Shown here piece by piece: positions 24,626 to 32,558 of a stretch of 64,000 nt of DNA. Position 1 is the first letter of the stretch. Each line of letters begins with the position of its first letter. The position numbers and the translations under genes are program-made. A model generated the notes under the pieces. It was not told the origin of the DNA and did no database searches. It saw only the letters and a list, made by a program, of their open reading frames with translations. This DNA is from Bacteroidales bacterium (GTDB taxonomy: Bacteria; Bacteroidota; Bacteroidia; Bacteroidales; GCA-2748055), in assembly GCA_021738565.1 (NCBI GenBank), contig JAIPBT010000001.1:1-64000 (forward strand), given 5' to 3'.

Positions 24626-26164
24626 TTATTCATTGATAGGCGTCAACCTCAATCCAGTATATGACTGTTCCGGTTGATAGTCAAATGGTCCCGGAGGCAC
24701 GCTATGGGAGGATACTATATTCATATTCCATGTATCAATCACATCCATTTTATAATTTTTTTCACCAGGCAGTTCGAGACGGATCCTATTTCCTTTATTA
24801 GCAACATAGGCAAGGTAATATTCTCCTGGTTTGGAGAAGATATAAACAGTATTGTTGCGGTCTTCAGGATCCTCAGGTGTAATTATTTCCGGAACCATTT
24901 CAGTTACCGGAGCTTCCTCCATAATCGATTTAAAATACCCGATCCGCGCTACACTTTCCCCAACCAGGTATCCTCCTTTTGCCCACCAGCGCACTTCCGT
25001 GGAATCGTCGGAGGTGTTCTTATATGTATCGCCATGCGTAGGATATCCCCCGCTCAAACCGGCCATCCAGAAATAACTGGCCATTTCTTCCCCGCTAAGG
25101 TTTCCCCAGCCGCTCGGGACATCTCCCTCATAGCGCATTTCATCGAATAATAAGGGTTTATTATATCGTTCTCTCCACCGAATGGCATTGTAAAACTGGG
25201 AAGTCTGGGTACAGGTATGAGTTATCCATGGACGTGTATGATCGTAAAAATGATCTTCGGAACCATACCAGTTATGGATTCCCCTGAATCGCTGGTAGGG
25301 ATCTTCTTTTTGCAGGGTTGTACCAATTCCTTCCCAATCGGTTCTCTCCTTAAATCCCGGTATATCCCATTCGTTGGCGAGCGACCACCATACGTTACGG
25401 TAAGCTGATATCCGGGCAATCATATAGCGGACATACTTCAGGTTCATTTCATCACCCATGCTGCTGTAACCCCATTTATCATAGGGATGGAAAAGAATTA
25501 CATCTGCCTGGATGCCCATCTTAAGCAACTGCTGTATCCGCTTGTCAAAATTACGGAAGAACTCGAAGTCTGGCTGTGTCAGGTCATTATCTTCTCCTTC
25601 CCTTTTGAATGGATATAGCCATGGTTCGGTTTCATTCCCGTATCGATAGTTTTTTGGGAATACGCACATACGGATCTTATTAAAAGGACTTTCTTCAAGC
25701 GTTTCAAGTGTTTTTTCCTGGATGTGCTGCGCTACGCTTGTCCATTGGTAAGCGGTTGTGCCGACGGAATAAAATGGAGTTCCATCAGCATACTCAAGAT
25801 AAAAAGTATTTACAATGCGCAACGGACCGTGATTGTCCGGACCCGGCTCACTGCAGACAAGCTTACCTGATTTGCCATCCAGCTCTTCTGAATTGCTCCG
25901 GGTTACATAAGTCCATTTCCCTATGCTGTCGGGAGAGAACCTGATTTTGTATATGCCATCACCGTCATAAAAGCCTGGCATTTCAATTGTGTGATCACCG
26001 ATAGTAAAGGCGGCAGATAGATCAATGTCCATGTAGGGGTTTCCTTCAGCAGGACCTTCCATGACAATTTCGTAAACATCCCATTTTTCAGTCTTGTCCA
26101 GGGTATTCGAACAGGAAATCGGGACCAAAAGAAAACAAAAAAGAAGGTAAATTGAAATTTTCAT
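24626..26164 (-). CDS. Apiosidase-like glycoside hydrolase lipoprotein (DUF5060-DUF4038 architecture)
   Basis: This 512 aa lipoprotein (signal MKISIYLLFCFLLVPISC) has three parts. An N-terminal beta domain of the DUF5060 type (EKWDVYEIVMEGPAEGNPY) comes first. A TIM barrel of the DUF4038 apiosidase-like family follows, with VWWSLANEWDI (probable acid/base Glu) and KPLLFDEMRYEGD (probable second carboxylate). A C-terminal beta domain ends the protein. Characterised relatives of this barrel include the GH140 apiosidase acting on rhamnogalacturonan-II side chains. Its operon position between kinase and isomerase genes suggests it releases the sugar the operon consumes. Confidence 0.75.
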   Translation of the reverse strand: MKISIYLLFCFLLVPISCSNTLDKTEKWDVYEIVMEGPAEGNPYMDIDLSAAFTIGDHTIEMPGFYDGDGIYKIRFSPDSIGKWTYVTRSNSEELDGKSGKLVCSEPGPDNHGPLRIVNTFYLEYADGTPFYSVGTTAYQWTSVAQHIQEKTLETLEESPFNKIRMCVFPKNYRYGNETEPWLYPFKREGEDNDLTQPDFEFFRNFDKRIQQLLKMGIQADVILFHPYDKWGYSSMGDEMNLKYVRYMIARISAYRNVWWSLANEWDIPGFKERTDWEGIGTTLQKEDPYQRFRGIHNWYGSEDHFYDHTRPWITHTCTQTSQFYNAIRWRERYNKPLLFDEMRYEGDVPSGWGNLSGEEMASYFWMAGLSGGYPTHGDTYKNTSDDSTEVRWWAKGGYLVGESVARIGYFKSIMEEAPVTEMVPEIITPEDPEDRNNTVYIFSKPGEYYLAYVANKGNRIRLELPGEKNYKMDVIDTWNMNIVSSHSVPPGPFDYQPEQSYTGLRLTPINE

Positions 26165-26212
26165 CGTTGTATGGTTTAAATTATTATACTTTTTGCAGTT
26201 CTATATCGCTAT

Positions 26213-27715
26213 TCATTGAATTTTTAACCTTGTCCTGGCCACCGCGAATTTCCATCCTTTATATAATTCGTCCCTCTTTTCATCGCTCATTTGCGGAATA
26301 AAGATTCTATTCGCTTTTCTCAGGGATGCTATTTCCTGTAGATCTTTCCAGAATCCGACTGCCAGTCCTGCCAGGAATGCTGCACCCAGCGCTGAGATTT
26401 CCTCGATATTTGCCCTGTTCACTTTACTTTTTATCATATCTGCCTGGAATTGCATAAGAAAATCATTCCTGGTAGGTCCACCATCTACCCTGAGATCTGT
26501 TAACTGCACCATGTCACTTGAACCCATAAGATCCACGAGGTCTTTTACCTGGTACGCGATACTTTCAAGAGCAGCTCGTACAACATGGGCTTTTAAAGAA
26601 TCCCTGGACAAGCCAATTATGGCAGCTCGGGCATCATTGTCCCAGTAAGGCGCCCCCAATCCCACAAAGGCCGGTACCAGGTAAACACCATCTGTGTCAT
26701 CAACAGCACATGCAATCGCTTCGGTTTCCGAGGCATTATTTATCAATTGAAGATCATTGACCAACCAGTTGATGGTGTCGCCTGTAAAATGAATGTTCCC
26801 CTCGAAGACATAATCTATCTTCTTACCCTTGCTAAAACCTATTGAGGTTACCAGTCCTTCAGGCGGATCAACAGGCAGGTTTCCGATGTTCATCATTACG
26901 GAAGATCCGGTACCGTAGGTAACTTTAGCAATTCCAGGAGAGTAACATTGCTGACCGAATAGTGCACCATGCGAATCACCTATCAGTCCGGAAATGGGAA
27001 GGGATGTGCCATCTAACAGTTCCGGGTTGGTATAACCAAAGATCTCATCGCTGTACTTTACCTCGGGGAACATAGAAATCTTTAATTCGCACAATTCCAC
27101 AAGCTCCATGTCCCACTCAAGTTTATGAATATTGAAAAGCATAGTACGGCAGGCATTGGAATAATCGGTGGCATGGACCTTACCTCCCGTGAGTTTCCAC
27201 AGCAACCAGGAATCCATTGTTCCCAGCAGGATCTCCTTGTTTTCTGCTTTTTGTTTCAGCCCTTCAATATTCGTCATCATCCACTGCAGTTTGCTGGCAG
27301 AAAAATAGGGATCAATCAGTAATCCTGTTTTTTCTTTGATCTTTTGTGTCCAGTCTTTTCCTTTCAGATCATTGCAGAATTTAGCTCCGCGCTGGCATTG
27401 CCAGACTGCTGCTTTGCATACCGGCTCATTTGTATTTTTGTCCCAAATGATGGCTGTTTCTCTCTGATTGGTAATGGCCAGAGATGCAATATTGGAAACC
27501 TGTATTCCGGTCTCTGAAACTACCTGTCCCATTCCTTTTACCGTATTATCATAGATTTCCAGACCGTCATGCTCCACAAAACCATTTTGTGGGTAGTACT
27601 GTCTGTGAGGCAATGATGACCTGTGAATAAGTTCGGCCTTTTTATTGAACAGCATCACCTTTGTGGCAGAAGTACTCTGATCAATTGCAAGTATGTACTT
27701 TTTCCTTGTTTCCAT
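26213..27715 (-). CDS. FGGY family carbohydrate kinase (glycerol-kinase-like)
   Basis: This 500 aa ATP-dependent kinase has the FGGY N-domain (AIDQSTSATKVMLF) and the glycerol-kinase pocket residues: Arg-Glu in TNQRETAIIWD, Tyr in DPYFSASKLQWM, and Asp in GLIGDSHGALFGQ. The segment normally reading WQDRRT is VWQCQRGAKFC, with Cys for the usual Asp. The ATP-side motif is TYGTGSSVMMN and the late signature LRVDGGPTRNDFLMQ. Annotation as glycerol kinase is possible, but the operon argues for a ketose with a glycerol-like end, such as apulose. Confidence 0.82.
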   Translation of the reverse strand: METRKKYILAIDQSTSATKVMLFNKKAELIHRSSLPHRQYYPQNGFVEHDGLEIYDNTVKGMGQVVSETGIQVSNIASLAITNQRETAIIWDKNTNEPVCKAAVWQCQRGAKFCNDLKGKDWTQKIKEKTGLLIDPYFSASKLQWMMTNIEGLKQKAENKEILLGTMDSWLLWKLTGGKVHATDYSNACRTMLFNIHKLEWDMELVELCELKISMFPEVKYSDEIFGYTNPELLDGTSLPISGLIGDSHGALFGQQCYSPGIAKVTYGTGSSVMMNIGNLPVDPPEGLVTSIGFSKGKKIDYVFEGNIHFTGDTINWLVNDLQLINNASETEAIACAVDDTDGVYLVPAFVGLGAPYWDNDARAAIIGLSRDSLKAHVVRAALESIAYQVKDLVDLMGSSDMVQLTDLRVDGGPTRNDFLMQFQADMIKSKVNRANIEEISALGAAFLAGLAVGFWKDLQEIASLRKANRIFIPQMSDEKRDELYKGWKFAVARTRLKIQ

Positions 27716-27748
27716 GTAATTGAGTTATAGATGACCCGTATTACATTA

Positions 27749-28519
27749 TTAATCAGTTTTAGTCAGCATGACTTCCACCTCGTTTTCCTTGAAAAGTTCC
27801 AGGTGCCTGGGATCGATTTTCTCATCAGTTATGATATAATCGATCAGTGAAAGTGCTCCAAGGCTAGCCAGGGAATTCTTTCCAATTTTGGTAGAATCTG
27901 CAACCAGGTATGTTAAATCAGCAGCATCAATCATTGCCTTCTTCACTGTTATATCACTAATACTCGGATAGGTTAATCCCGATCTTAAAGATATTCCGGC
28001 TGTGGCAAGAAATAGCTTATCTACATGGAGACCCTCAAAGAAATCAGCAGCCTTTTGACCTGTAAGGGAGAGTGTCGGGGGTTTAAATTCACCTCCGGTT
28101 ACGATCACATCTATTCCAGAATCTGCACCCAGTAAAAGTGCAATATTCAGCGCATTTGTAATGACTGTAAGTCCTTTTTTTCCTTTAAGGTTCTTTGCAA
28201 TCTCTGAAGTCGTTGATCCGGAGTCAAGGATAATGGTATCACCACTTTCAACCAGCGCAGCTGCTCTAAGCCCAATGGCGACCTTTTTATCCATATTGTC
28301 AGTGTTCAGCGGAATAAAGGACTGTAAATTCTCCTGGAGATTTTTCAGATAAGCACCGCCGTGTTCACGGAAGATGAGACCTTTCTTTTCCAGTTTTTCA
28401 AGGTCCTGCCGAATGGTTACTTCCGTAACCTTGAATATACGTGCCAGATCTATCACTTTGGCAGATCCATCCTCTTTTAAAAGATCGATGATTTTCTGGC
28501 GTCTGACATGTGCTAGCAT
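27749..28519 (-). CDS. DeoR-family transcriptional repressor of the sugar operon
   Basis: This 256 aa regulator has the DeoR N-terminal winged helix (RRQKIIDLLKEDGSAKVIDLA, VTEVTIRQDLEKLEKKGLI, REHGGA) and the C-terminal sugar-phosphate sensor domain (DTIILDSGSTTSEIAKNL, TVITNALNIALLL). It is the first gene of the minus-strand operon, 33 bp before the kinase gene. Three 10-bp repeats lie just upstream. The likely inducer is a phosphorylated sugar from the operon's pathway. Confidence 0.9.
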   Translation of the reverse strand: MLAHVRRQKIIDLLKEDGSAKVIDLARIFKVTEVTIRQDLEKLEKKGLIFREHGGAYLKNLQENLQSFIPLNTDNMDKKVAIGLRAAALVESGDTIILDSGSTTSEIAKNLKGKKGLTVITNALNIALLLGADSGIDVIVTGGEFKPPTLSLTGQKAADFFEGLHVDKLFLATAGISLRSGLTYPSISDITVKKAMIDAADLTYLVADSTKIGKNSLASLGALSLIDYIITDEKIDPRHLELFKENEVEVMLTKTD

Positions 28520-28540
28520 ACCATATCAAAAATATTACAC

Positions 28541-28570
28541 AAATAAACGTAAATATTCGTAAATAAACAA
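28541..28570. promoter_or_regulatory. Three tandem 10-bp repeats, probable DeoR operator
   Basis: Three consecutive decamers AAATAAACGT, AAATATTCGT and AAATAAACAA begin 21 bp upstream of the deoR start. The one-turn period puts all copies on the same DNA face. DeoR-family repressors commonly bind such tandem repeats. On the minus strand, TATTTTTG lies between the repeats and the start and fits a -7 box. Confidence 0.6.
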
Positions 28571-28604
28571 AGTATTTAGAAAGGAAATTGCTTTTCCTCA
28601 AGAA

Positions 28605-28814
28605 TCAAAACACATCCTTGCGTGCCTCAATGTACCTGGCCATAACACTCCCGGTAAAGGAATGTACTGTTTGTAACCCCAGAAAAGGAAGGCCGATAAG
28701 ACAGGAAAAGATCGACTCAAAGCTGTATCCTTTCTGCTTCAACGGATTAAGATATTTGCAAACGGCTGAAAATGAAAAACACTTCAAAGAAGTTAAAATA
28801 TATTCCGGTTCCAA
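28605..28814 (-). pseudogene. Remnant of a DDE transposase N-terminus (IS4-like)
   Basis: The 69-codon fragment contains LNPLKQKGYSFESIFSCLIG and LPFLGLQTVHSF, followed by ARKDVF and a stop. This order (a Gly-Tyr-Ser region, then PFxG, then KDVFYRF) is the usual N-terminus of IS4-type transposases, which run for about 400 aa. No DDE catalytic part follows. It is probably the relic of an insertion sequence. The rest of 28571-29024 holds no gene; it includes an 8-G run at 28821-28828. Confidence 0.5.
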
Positions 28815-29024
28815 CCACCTGGGGGGGGTAAAAACCGTTTTTTAATTCTGCTATCTTATTTATATCTTTACTCATGCAGCATGATTGTTGTGTTTGTTTG
28901 ACATAGTTAATATGCTTAAATTCTGTATATTAACAAAACAATCGTGCTGCTTTTTTCTTCTATAAATTGTAAGTCTTCAACATTTATGAGAACTGCGAAA
29001 CTTTAGTAATAAATACTTTGAAAG

Positions 29025-29516
29025 ATGTCTGATTTCAAGCCTAATAAAAACGAGTTTGTTGATTTGGTATATACCATTCGAAAAAAAAGAGTGATGCTCG
29101 ATCAGGATCTTGCAAAAATGTTTGGTGTTGAAACCAGGGTGCTCAATCAACAGGTAAAAAGAAATATCGATAAATTCCCAGCATCATATATGTTTCAGCT
29201 TACCGCTGAGGAATTTAAAGATTTGAAATATAACATGAGATCACAATCTGTGATCTCAAGTTGGGGAGGCAGAAGATATGCTCCATATGCGTTTACGGAT
29301 AGGGGTGTTTTGATGCTTGCCAATGTTTTACCTTCTAAAAAAGCCGCAAAACTAAGTCTTCATATTGTGGACACATTTGTTGAGATAAAAAATATCCTTG
29401 CTGAAAATCAGCTCTTAAAAACCAAAATAGATAAATTGGAAAAAGAAGCTGCTAAGAAAAACAAAGTTATACAGACTTTTTATGCTATTTTACTGGAACT
29501 CAACAAAAAAACATAG
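29025..29516 (+). CDS. ORF6N domain protein
   Basis: This 163 aa protein has an N-terminal ORF6N DNA-binding domain (LVYTIRKKRVMLDQDLAKMFGV, LNQQVKRNIDKFPASYMFQLT, then SSWGGRRYAPYAFTDRGVLMLA) and a C-terminal coiled coil (LLKTKIDKLEKEAAKKNKV). Such proteins are common on Bacteroidota islands and in phages, and their role is unclear. The codons for the conserved RSQSVIS stretch form a perfect palindrome, and a similar one follows the stop. The gene is AT-rich relative to its neighbours. Confidence 0.82.
   Translation: MSDFKPNKNEFVDLVYTIRKKRVMLDQDLAKMFGVETRVLNQQVKRNIDKFPASYMFQLTAEEFKDLKYNMRSQSVISSWGGRRYAPYAFTDRGVLMLANVLPSKKAAKLSLHIVDTFVEIKNILAENQLLKTKIDKLEKEAAKKNKVIQTFYAILLELNKKT
29236..29258. 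repeat. Palindrome inside the ORF6N gene
   Basis: TGAGATCACA and TGTGATCTCA (10-bp perfect arms) surround ATC. It encodes the conserved MRSQSVIS stretch, yet its core recurs in the palindromes at 29524-29556 and 60649-60676, where no protein constraint applies. Confidence 0.65.
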
Positions 29517-29523
29517 GGATCAA

Positions 29524-29556
29524 AATCTTGAGATCACAAATTGTGATTTCAAGATT
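29524..29556. repeat. Palindrome downstream of the ORF6N gene
   Basis: This 33-bp palindrome is centred on A29540 with 16-bp arms and one G-T mismatch; its core is TTGAGATCACAA / TTGTGATTTCAA. It starts 7 bp after the ORF6N stop and 20 bp before the next gene. It can act as a hairpin terminator, but the similarity to the in-gene palindrome suggests a protein-binding site. Confidence 0.65.
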
Positions 29557-29575
29557 ATTCTAAATTCTATATTAC

Positions 29576-30409
29576 ATGAAGTATGAAAACAGAATAGTAG
29601 CATTTATCGATATACTTGGATTTTCAAGTATTATAAAAAATACTATGGATCACTCAAATTCATCCAGCAACGAAAATCCGCCTATTTCAGTTGTTGAACT
29701 TTTTAAGGTATTCAGCAGAATAAGATATTTAATGGGAGTAAGTGAGCCAAGTGATGATGTTCCATTATCAAGGAAAGTATCCCAGTTTTCTGATTCTATA
29801 TTTATTTCCTTTAATCCTGATGATGAACCCAGGGAATTCAACTATTTATTGGGTGAGCTTCTCTATCTACATATTGAATTGGCAAAGCACAATATTTTAA
29901 TCAGGGGAGGTATTTCGTACGGACCTTTAGTACATACCGATGATATTATATTTGGCCCTGCTTTGGTTCAGGCTTATCAACTGGAGAGTAGAGCCGCCAA
30001 CAGCCCACGAATCATTCTACCCCAAAGTGTTTATGAAAAGGATTCTGAATTCAACAATTTATTTCTAAATAAGGAGAGTGAATTCCAATTAGAAGAGCTT
30101 TTAGATTTAGATGAAGATGATTTCTATTATTTGGATTATTTCAAGAAATGTCAGAATGATAAACTTGGAGTCTTCACTACCGAAAATGAATATATAGAGC
30201 ATCTCATATGCTTGAGAGATATTATAACCAAGGGATTAAAAATGAGGGACCCAGGTATTTTTAGCAAATATGGTTGGATGAAAAGCAAATGGAACGCTAC
30301 TATTTCATATTATAAGCAATCTTCTAATCTAGATCAGCTTAAAAATTCTGGAAAAGCTGATTTATATAAATACTTCAACTCCGTAGAACTAATAAGTGAT
30401 TCAATGTGA
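29576..30409 (+). CDS. Class III nucleotide-cyclase-like protein of unknown function
   Basis: The 277 aa protein begins RIVAFIDILGFSSII, resembling the first metal-binding strand of class III adenylate/guanylate cyclases (FxDIxGF). Later it has QFSDSIFISF, in the place of the second metal Asp, and IRGGISYGPLVH plus FGPALVQAYQLES, like the cyclase dimer-interface segments. Signal peptide and membrane segments are absent. The C-terminal 90 residues match nothing I know. Families like this occur on mobile islands. Whether it makes a cyclic nucleotide cannot be decided here. Confidence 0.6.
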   Translation: MKYENRIVAFIDILGFSSIIKNTMDHSNSSSNENPPISVVELFKVFSRIRYLMGVSEPSDDVPLSRKVSQFSDSIFISFNPDDEPREFNYLLGELLYLHIELAKHNILIRGGISYGPLVHTDDIIFGPALVQAYQLESRAANSPRIILPQSVYEKDSEFNNLFLNKESEFQLEELLDLDEDDFYYLDYFKKCQNDKLGVFTTENEYIEHLICLRDIITKGLKMRDPGIFSKYGWMKSKWNATISYYKQSSNLDQLKNSGKADLYKYFNSVELISDSM

Positions 30410-30471
30410 CCCAACATCCATATAATAACCACCGATGAAAAACATTTTGCATATTCCACCTTCACCAGCCC

Positions 30472-32325
30472 CTATCCCTCAAACTTCAATACCAGGTTTT
30501 CCTGCATCCTTATTTCATAACTCTGCTCCTGCGGGGATAGCTCCAGTGCTTCAACCGTATTCTTGAATGCCCAGCCATCCTCCCCCATCCAGTCAATGAT
30601 ATTCAGAATTTTCAATGTGGCGTAGGAACCGTTCATCAACATATCTTCCAGGATATTCATCCCTTTCCCGCGGTTTCCTGTCCGGATCAGTGTCCATGCT
30701 GCCAGGGCCCTCACCTCATGGGAGGCATCATCCATTGCTTTCATTGCAGCAACCTCATCATTCAGCAGGAAGCAGCCCGTCATCGCCCAGTAGCGTACGC
30801 CGCTGTCTTCATCATCCAGCATCGATCTGAGCCGGTCGAGATTGCCCGCATCCTGCTCCATAGCAAGGTCAGCAGCATCCAGCAAGCCTGGCAGGTCATA
30901 CAATTCAGGATCACGGACCATTTCAAATATGGTCATGTTGTTATCTCCGGCCCGCTTTAACATTTCACTTTCAGGGAGCAGACCCGAATCATGGATCTCA
31001 AGCTGCCAGGATCGCAATGCCCTGAGCATGGAATTTATCCTGTCCGTATACTGCGGATCGTTGATGAGGTTTCTTGTGTTGTCCCAGTCCTCATTCAGTG
31101 AATAAAATTCCTCGGTATATAATTTGGGATAAAAATATTTGGAGATATCCGCCGGTGCATTCCCGCTTTTTGCGGCTTCTTCCCAGGCCCCGGTTGCTTT
31201 CATCAGCCAGAGATACCTCAAGTGCTGCATCCATGGTACGTATGGCATATAGTTGCGTATGTAAACAAATTCCTTGTCATACACGGCCCTTGCATTCTCA
31301 TTCCGTTCATCCATCCTTCCCCTGAAAGCAAAATGGTAATCCTTTTCATCATCTTTGTTCTTTCCTAAAAAGACATCCCCCTGCATATATTCCGGGACCT
31401 CTGCTCCCGCCAGGCTCAGCCATGTTTTGGGCATATCCACAAAACTGACGATCCGGTCGACAACACTTCCCGGTTCACTTTCAGGATACCATGCCTTGTA
31501 CTTTTCAGGAATACGGACGATCAAAGGTGTGTGGATCCCGCTGGCAAACAAATACCGCTTGCTTCTGGGCAGGACACCACCATGATCGGAACAGTATACA
31601 ACAATTGTATTTTCGGCCAGACCAAGTTCTTCCAGCTTTGCCAGCATCTCCCCTATCTGTGTATCCATCCGTTTAACAGCGTCGTGGTACTTGGCATAAT
31701 TTTTCCTGATGTCGGGCAGGTCGGGATGGTATGCACGAAGATCTGTCATAGCAGGATCATGTATGGTATTTTCCACATCACCCTGCGCCCTGCTTTCATG
31801 GGACTCGTTGAAATTGATGATCTTGAAAAATGGCTGGTTTTCCTTGATGGCTTCCCAGTCGACGATGGGCTGTCCATTCTCATTCCTGTCCATTGAATCC
31901 CAGCAGTCCCTGTCTGGCCTGCCACCGATGTTGTAATCTGTTTTATAGCCGTTGCTGACATAATATCCAGCCTGCTTCAGATGGTCAGGATAATATTTTA
32001 TTGAATCATGTGGAATAGGATTCCTGCTCCGCATCGGATGCGTGCCCATCGACAGGGCATACATCCCTGTGATCCAGGTGCTGCGCTGCGGGGCACATAC
32101 CGGCGCGTTGGCATAACAGTGTGTATAACGGAACCCCTCTTCTGAAAGCGCATCGATATTGGGAGTCTCAGCATATTCGTTCCCGTAGCAACCCACCCAG
32201 TCGATGTTGTTGTCTTCGCTTGTCAGCCAGAGGATATTGGGGGGAGCAAGCTCTTCCGATGCACAGGAAGTAATAAGTATCAATGCAATAAAAGTCAAAT
32301 AAATATGAATTACTGTTCGTTTCAT
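30472..32325 (-). CDS. Sulfatase lipoprotein with C-terminal HEAT-like repeats
   Basis: This exported sulfatase belongs to the S1 family, closest in style to heparan N-sulfatases. From ATG 32325 it has a lipoprotein signal ending LITSCAS. NILWLTSEDNN gives the first calcium ligands and CAPQRSTWITG the CxPxR motif whose Cys becomes formylglycine. VYCSDHGGVLPRSKRYLFASG carries later active-site residues. The last 150 or so residues (DDEDSGVRYWAMTGCF, SHEVRALAAWTLIRTG) resemble HEAT repeats, beyond the normal sulfatase end. The longer reading from 32367 would put a non-signal extension first. Confidence 0.87.
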   Translation of the reverse strand: MKRTVIHIYLTFIALILITSCASEELAPPNILWLTSEDNNIDWVGCYGNEYAETPNIDALSEEGFRYTHCYANAPVCAPQRSTWITGMYALSMGTHPMRSRNPIPHDSIKYYPDHLKQAGYYVSNGYKTDYNIGGRPDRDCWDSMDRNENGQPIVDWEAIKENQPFFKIINFNESHESRAQGDVENTIHDPAMTDLRAYHPDLPDIRKNYAKYHDAVKRMDTQIGEMLAKLEELGLAENTIVVYCSDHGGVLPRSKRYLFASGIHTPLIVRIPEKYKAWYPESEPGSVVDRIVSFVDMPKTWLSLAGAEVPEYMQGDVFLGKNKDDEKDYHFAFRGRMDERNENARAVYDKEFVYIRNYMPYVPWMQHLRYLWLMKATGAWEEAAKSGNAPADISKYFYPKLYTEEFYSLNEDWDNTRNLINDPQYTDRINSMLRALRSWQLEIHDSGLLPESEMLKRAGDNNMTIFEMVRDPELYDLPGLLDAADLAMEQDAGNLDRLRSMLDDEDSGVRYWAMTGCFLLNDEVAAMKAMDDASHEVRALAAWTLIRTGNRGKGMNILEDMLMNGSYATLKILNIIDWMGEDGWAFKNTVEALELSPQEQSYEIRMQENLVLKFEG

Positions 32326-32490
32326 GTTTTTAAATATTATCTGTTTTGATTTCAAATAAGGTGACAAGTTTACAATTCAGTAATAAAAGTAGAGAAGTAT
32401 AATTACACAAAAAAATTAAAGCACTTTAAAATCATAATTGCAGGATAAGAGATACTTCCCAGGCAATGCTCCATAAAATAAAGTATATTA

Positions 32491-32519
32491 TTTGTTTAAT
32501 CATCTTTCTTATTAAATTG
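32491..32519 (+). promoter_or_regulatory. Possible promoter of the PIG-L gene
   Basis: TTTG (32491-32494) lies 18 bp before TAAATTG (32513-32519), one base short of the TAnnTTTG consensus. It is 39 bp upstream of the deacetylase ATG. Confidence 0.4.
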
Positions 32520-32558
32520 CGAAACAGATAAATAGTGTCAGTAAGATAACATACCATC

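Noticed and set aside
26213-27715. Plain glycerol kinase with a glycerol-use locus
   Set aside because: No glycerol facilitator or glycerol-3-phosphate dehydrogenase gene is near; the operon encodes an isomerase, transketolase and pentose-type importer.
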